Assembly: GCA_021018815.1 (NCBI GenBank)
Contig: JAITYX010000045.1
Span: 4,340,001-4,404,000 of the forward strand
Length of the DNA stretch: 64,000 nt
Direction: 5' to 3'
From: Talinum fruticosum
Lineage: Eukaryota > Streptophyta > Magnoliopsida > Caryophyllales > Talinaceae
Shown here one piece after another: positions 59,310 through 64,000 of this stretch (the stretch's first letter is position 1; every line of letters begins with the position of its first letter). The position numbers and the translations under genes are program-made. The notes beneath the pieces were generated by a model. The model did no database searches and had not been told where the DNA came from. It saw nothing but the letters and a program-made list of their open reading frames with translations.

Positions 59310-60873
59310 TGAAGGTTTGCTCGGGGAGAGTCTCGTGTCACCCTAGGGGGGTGAATAGGGTGATAAAAGTTTTTCATGAAAGCGTTAGCTCTTTTGCCAA
59401 AGAAGACACAGAGACAGAGTTCCGAGTCAATCAGCAGGGTCGAAAAGTATGGACTCGTAAATGCTATCACGAATAAGTAAGCAAGTTAAGCAGAGCTATA
59501 AAACTGTCTCGAGTCTAGAATGAACTCGTAAAGATAACACTTAGAGATTACGTGGAAACCCTCCCGGGGCAAAAACCACGGACCGTGCTAATCCAAGCAC
59601 GAAATCAAATCCACTATTTTGAGTCCACAAAATACCGTGAACTAACCGAACCCGAGTTGCTCCCTTAGACAACTCTTTACAAGTTTTCCTAGACTCAAAA
59701 ATTCCCTTATCTCGATCTAGTACTTCCTAGCTGAGATAACCCTTACAGCTAGGGACCACTAAGCCGAGTTAACCCTTACAGCCTTAGTCAAGGGACCTTA
59801 CAAAGAAAGTAAGAAAGTGTTTGTAACTAAGTACAAGACCTTACAACTCGTAAAGTAATGAATTAGAGAGTGGGAGTTGTAAGTAGAAGATTGAGAATAA
59901 ATACAATGACTTTGCTCAAGTATGTGTATTAACAATGAGTTCGGCTAATCTTCAAGTCTTGTGAGGTGGCTTCTATTTATAGATGACCAGGCAGAGTAGC
60001 CGTTATCTTCGTCTCGCTGACCGAGAATTCTTTGTGACCATTGATGAAGCTTTCGAGTCACTTAGAAAGTATCCGTTGTAATGTGAACGTTGGACAACGG
60101 TTTAACTCTCTTGAAGTCCCAAAACCACTGGCGGTGTCTTGAAAGATAAGGTGGAAACCACCGTTAAGCTTAGCGTTCCAGCTTTTCCAGATTTGGAAAT
60201 AGACAGCCTCGATACAATCTTTCGGGACTCGGAGCAGAGAAGGTGAAAAACCATGTCTCGCTGGTGATTTGACATTTTGAAGCCGGTTACTTTTGTGTTT
60301 TGAAAAGCGTATCCTCGTTTGAATAACCTACAAAAGTAAATCAATTTTGGTTCTCAAAGTATAAAATACTTTGGTCCAAGATTAGACACAGATAATAAAA
60401 TAATTAAGATACATAAACAACTAATTATCTCGAGTCCAATATGCATGTTACTCGTAATTCCGTTTGACTTAGTCTAAGCGAAGAATCAAGTTAAGTAAAG
60501 AATATCGAGTGATATAACTTGATATAGACCGAGCATGAAACAGATCGGAGTACTGACTTCAACAAGATATACCTTATAGAAAGCGAGTCAAATGTGAGCG
60601 GAATACTAGTCTGTTCAAGCATGCAATAAATCTGAGTGATGAGAGACTTAGAACTGAGTGAGATAAGCATATCGGCTTTCCGAGTCACTCAAGGATAAGC
60701 AAGAAATACACGAAGTAAAAGCTATATCACTTAGAGAAGATACCATATCACTCGTAAAAGTTTCTAAGATACGAGAGAATGCCTTGGAATCAAAACTCTA
60801 TAAGTACGAGATTGTTATAACCGATTCCTTTTATACAACTCGGAAAAGTATTGAGCACCTGTCCGAGTCTTCA
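59310..60873 (-). repeat. 5' LTR of copia D
   Basis: TGAAGGTTTGCTC to GTCCGAGTCTTCA on the plus strand. It is followed by AACAA and the resumed minisatellite of G. The TATA complement TATTTATAG is near 59975. Confidence 0.92.
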
Positions 60874-61740
60874 AACAATGATCAAGGTTCGGACACACTT
60901 CAATCGAGTCTCGCACCCAGCAGCGGTCAAGGTTCGGACACACCTAAGTCAAGTCTTATACCCAACGAACGGTCAAGGTTCGAGCACACCTAAGTCAAGT
61001 CTTATACCCAGCAACGATCAAGGTTTAGACACCCTGTCAAGCATCGGGCCCAACAGCGGTTAAGGTTCGGACACTCTGTCGAGCTTCGAGCCCAACAGCG
61101 ATCAAGGTTTAAACACCGAGGTTGAGCTTCATGCCTAATAGTGGTCATGCTTCATATACCCCGACCGAGTCTCAAAGTCGGGAGTGGTCAAGGTTCAAAC
61201 AACCAAGTTGAGCTTCAGGCCCAACAGGTGGTCAAGTTTCGTACACCTCGTTAAGCTTCGACCTAATAGTGGTCAAGAGTCGGACACACTAGTCCGGCTT
61301 CGGACTCCAATAGTGGTCAAGGTTCAAACATTAATCCAAGACTTCAGGACCACTCTATGGCCAAGTTAAAGTAACATGTTTGAAACATGATCCGGCTACA
61401 TAACATTTTCGAGTAACACTTGAAACTATTTACATTCGTTTATCGCCTAACAAAACTGTTAGTATAGAAATTTGTAACCAAGCTTCGGACCATGAATAGT
61501 CAAGTTTAAGCCCTTCATCCGAGCTTCAGGACATTGATCTAGAATTTCATATTCAAGAAGTGGTCAGGTTCGGGCACCCAGCTAGACTTCGGACTTTACT
61601 ATATGAGTCAAGTTCAAGCCCCACGCCAAGCTTTAGATCCAAGAAGTTGTGAAGTTTATGCACACCAATCCAAGCTTCGGTCTTTAATTAGCCATGTTTA
61701 GGAATCAACCACCCGGACTTCAGATTATATTATTCAAGTC
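60874..61740 (+). repeat. 3' minisatellite of gypsy G, right part
   Basis: Roughly 18 degenerate units near 45 bp, e.g. AGCGGTCAAGGTTCGGACAC then CGAGCTTCGAGCCCAA. It becomes more degenerate to the right. It runs into a short spacer holding a purine tract AAAGTGGGC (61868-61876), the likely polypurine tract before the 3' LTR. Confidence 0.82.
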
Positions 61741-61882
61741 CAGGCTTCCCCGCTAATGTTCAAGTCAAGAGACAACTAATTCCCGACGTGTTGATTCAAT
61801 TGGCATCGGTAGCAATAGGTAAGTACCCTTTAGTGTCTACTTTGACCTTCGTCTTTCGGACTCGATCAAAGTGGGCGCTAAC

Positions 61883-63136
61883 TTTAGACACTAAAAAGTG
61901 TCATTGCTTTTCTCTTATATTTATTTGTTAGTCCGATGATGAAATCCCAATCCCGATTGCGGATTCGGGGTCACAGATCGAGTCCGGCTGGCATGATGGA
62001 AGTTACTAAACCATAAAGAACCTCTTAGCACCACAAAAATCAGCTTTATTTTCTTTAGGTCGACCCACAAACCCATTTTCTTTCGGTTAAACCAAGCCTG
62101 GGTTGGGCTCCCAATCAGGAAATCTAAAGGCCCACCAAAAATAAAACCCGCCAAAATAGAAACCTACTAAAACAAAAACTTTCCAAAAATGGAAACCCGC
62201 CAACACCGACACCAATCACCTCCATACTCGTGCAAGAATGCAACGTTTCACTGTTTTCCTCGGTGCCCAACCGAGGCACAGCATCCGAGCGATTGTACGA
62301 CATAGTTATGACCGGTGCCGCGTTTTCGTATTTTCTTGCCAAAATGTTGCATTTGGTTCCAGCGTCCAATTGAAGCACGAAAGCCTAAAAATGCCCATAC
62401 GACGTTGTTGGAGATCAGCGCTATGCATTTCGGCCCTCTCGAAGGGATTTTTGGTTAAGTGGGATTTTATCTTTTAATGTTTTAGCACTTTTTCAGCTAA
62501 GAGATACTCGAATGCCTGCATTAGTATTCTAATGTCTTGGTACTTTTTAGCTAACCATTACTCCATGCAACATCTCATCATTTTCCTACACAAATCTACC
62601 TCCCAAAATTCCACAAATGGCCTATTTCAATCATGTTCATCTACCATCACACTTCCGGATCCAGTTCGTGATTTAATATCAGCGAGTGGGACACCCCGAG
62701 GGTGCCGGATCCATTACAATCCTTTACAATTTTATTTATTTTGTTATTTTAGCACTTTCCATATTGTGGATCCAAGGGGTACTCATTTTTTATTCCTGCT
62801 CGCCCGCTGTAAACTTTATTTTTCCCGCTTTCTTTTTGTTTTCTTTTCGCTTTTATTGCATTCTTTACTCGCTTTCATATTTACTTTTATCGCTTTCTTA
62901 GCATGTCTTGTTTGATTTAATTTCCATACTCACATGTTGTATGCTTGACTGTTTGAACACATTTCTTTAACTTACAATTTGAATTATTAAAGTTTGTCTA
63001 TTGATAGGCGAAATGGAAGGGCTTATCCCTATATTTCATACCTTCAACCTCGAATCTAGATTCTCGATTTTAGATTGATGGAGTCATTTTCAAACCTATT
63101 ACAAGCTTAGATTTCTCCTACTAAGATTGGAAGAGT
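61883..63136 (+). repeat. 3' LTR of gypsy G, interrupted
   Basis: It matches 44483-45870 with substitutions and deletions. Near 62470 about 140 bp present in the 5' LTR are missing, including its TATA box. It stops at GATTGGAAGAGT, the point where the 5' LTR continues ATTTCTTTTATTTTTG, because CACTA I is inserted here. Confidence 0.8.
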
Positions 63137-64000
63137 CACTACTAGAAAAAGGTTTGCAACGACCACTTATTAACGACCATATATAAAATTTATCGTTAAA
63201 TAATACTAACAACGAAAAAAGTGCATTTTCGTCGTCCAATTTCTATCGGAAAAATTATCGCTGGACGATGGGTTATAAAAATCATCGTTATTAATATGTA
63301 AAATATGGTCGTTAATGTAAATAGGAGGAAAAATTAAAATAAAATAAAACATTTTTCTTATAATTTCCCTCCTATGTCAAAATTATCGCACGAACACGCA
63401 CGACTCGTCGCATGTCTTCTTTCTTCATTTGCCTCTAGTTCTTGAATCGCCATTGACGCTTTGCTCTCAATCGCACTACTCTCAGCCTCTCGCACTACTC
63501 ACAGTCTCTGTCTCTCTCCGACACTCGATCACCGGTCACCGACCACGGACCGCCTCGCCCTCCGCCCTCCTCTCTCGCTCGCTCTTACCCTCTCGCACCT
63601 GCTACTATCACGCTCAATTTGAAATCGCCGACCACAGATCGCCTCCTTCGCCCTCCTCATTCACACAGTCTCTCCGACGATCAATCGCCGGCCGCCGACA
63701 ACCTTGCCATTGCTAAACCCGCGACTGCCGAATTTTGCGGTTAATTTCAGTGTACGAGGGTTTCGTTCTCCAAATTATCCCCTAATTTTTTGATTGATTT
63801 CTGCTTTGATTTTGAGTCTTTATTCTTTTACATGTTGTGCGATTGGGTGTCCACGATTTTGAATTTTGTTGGGTGAAATTGGAGGTTCAAAATTGCTTAT
63901 GCCTACTGAATTTATGTTCCAATCAAGAGAGATAGAGTTCAGGTTAGAATGGTTCACACTCGATGTAGCTATTATGTATTGATTGTTGCAGTTGTTCAAT
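63137..64000 (+). mobile_element. CACTA (En/Spm) element I, left part
   Basis: Begins CACTACTAGAAAAAGG at 63137. Subterminal units with ACGACC/GTCGTT and ATCGTTA/TAACGA follow (63160-63320), then a TC-rich leader (63415-63720) like those of J and H. The end of the element is outside the window. The open frame at 63429-63716 runs through the leader and is probably not a protein. The expected 3-bp duplication would be AGT. Confidence 0.75.

Larger units (their letters stand above)
49991..60873 (-). mobile_element. Copia element D (Sirevirus-type), full length
   Basis: 10,883 bp on the minus strand, flanked by perfect AACAA duplications (49986-49990 and 60874-60878). LTRs are 1564 and 1591 bp and closely similar. 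Domain order is complete: gag, protease, integrase, RT, RNase H, extra ORF. It inserted into the 3' minisatellite of G. Frames are broken by small indels. Confidence 0.92.
44483..64000 (+). mobile_element. Ty3/gypsy (Tat/Ogre-like) element G, pol-less
   Basis: The 5' LTR is 44483-46456, the PBS 46459-46476, a 5' minisatellite 47020-47830, a gag remnant 48194-49020, a 3' minisatellite 49862-49990 continued at 60874-61740, and the 3' LTR begins near 61883. Copia D interrupts the 3' minisatellite, and CACTA I interrupts the 3' LTR at 63137, so the true right end lies beyond the window. No protease, RT, RNase H or integrase was found between gag and the 3' repeats. Long untranslated regions with tandem repeats are a known trait of Tat/Ogre-type elements. 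Confidence 0.75.

Noticed and set aside
63429..63716. 95-residue open frame rich in Ser/Leu/Arg
   Set aside because: It lies in the TC-rich leader of CACTA I, matching non-coding leaders in J and H. Composition alone explains the open frame.
1..64000. tRNA, rRNA or snoRNA genes
   Set aside because: No cloverleaf with A and B boxes or conserved rRNA segment was recognised. Matches to tRNA ends are only retrotransposon primer sites.

Overview
This is a repeat-dense stretch of an angiosperm nuclear genome, and I found no intact host gene in it. The evidence is plant-specific: Ty1/copia elements with Sirevirus (SIRE/Maximus-type) gag-pol signatures, a Ty3/gypsy element of Tat/Ogre type, and CACTA (En/Spm) DNA transposons with CACTA termini and 3-bp target duplications. 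Every large reading frame is broken by small indels or stops. The sequence alone does not let me name the species.

Layout. 1-1343: AT-rich repeats with a 0.6-kb foldback. 1344-8877: copia element A (+), missing the end of its 5' LTR, the PBS, gag and much of pol. 8934-9672: outer end of a CACTA element (J, minus). 9712-15237: a second CACTA element (H, +) with a decayed multi-exon gene. 15241-18772: low-copy-looking AT-rich DNA with no convincing gene. 18773-19440: scraps of a copia LTR (F) and a gypsy integrase. 19441-44482: copia element E (minus), split by copia B (+, 20531-40733), which is itself split inside its reverse transcriptase by full-length copia C (minus, 25781-36745). 44483 to 63136: gypsy element G (+), probably sitting in E's 5' LTR. 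It has two minisatellites and a gag but no recognisable pol. Copia D (minus, full length, 49991-60873) lies in its 3' minisatellite, and a third CACTA element (I, 63137 to the window end) lies in its 3' LTR.

The nesting order is supported by target-site duplications read directly: AATCT/AATCG for B, CTATT for C, AACAA for D and AAT for H. C and D are the youngest large insertions. The copia elements share LTR ends TGAAG...CTTCA, an initiator-Met-tRNA-like PBS, an AAAAGGGGAGAT polypurine tract and the domain order gag (CCHC plus coiled coil), protease, integrase, reverse transcriptase, RNase H.

The most interesting signal is an extra reading frame between RNase H and the 3' LTR in A, C and D, with a remnant in B. 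It is preceded by its own TATA box and encodes a basic N-terminus, a central region resembling the plant-transposon-associated domain (Transposase_32-like), a coiled coil and an acidic C-terminus. A second notable signal is a recurrent pattern in which expected CAG/CTG/CGG positions appear as CGAG, CG, CTCG or CAAG, producing many frameshifts. It may be mutational or a base-calling artefact at methylated cytosines.
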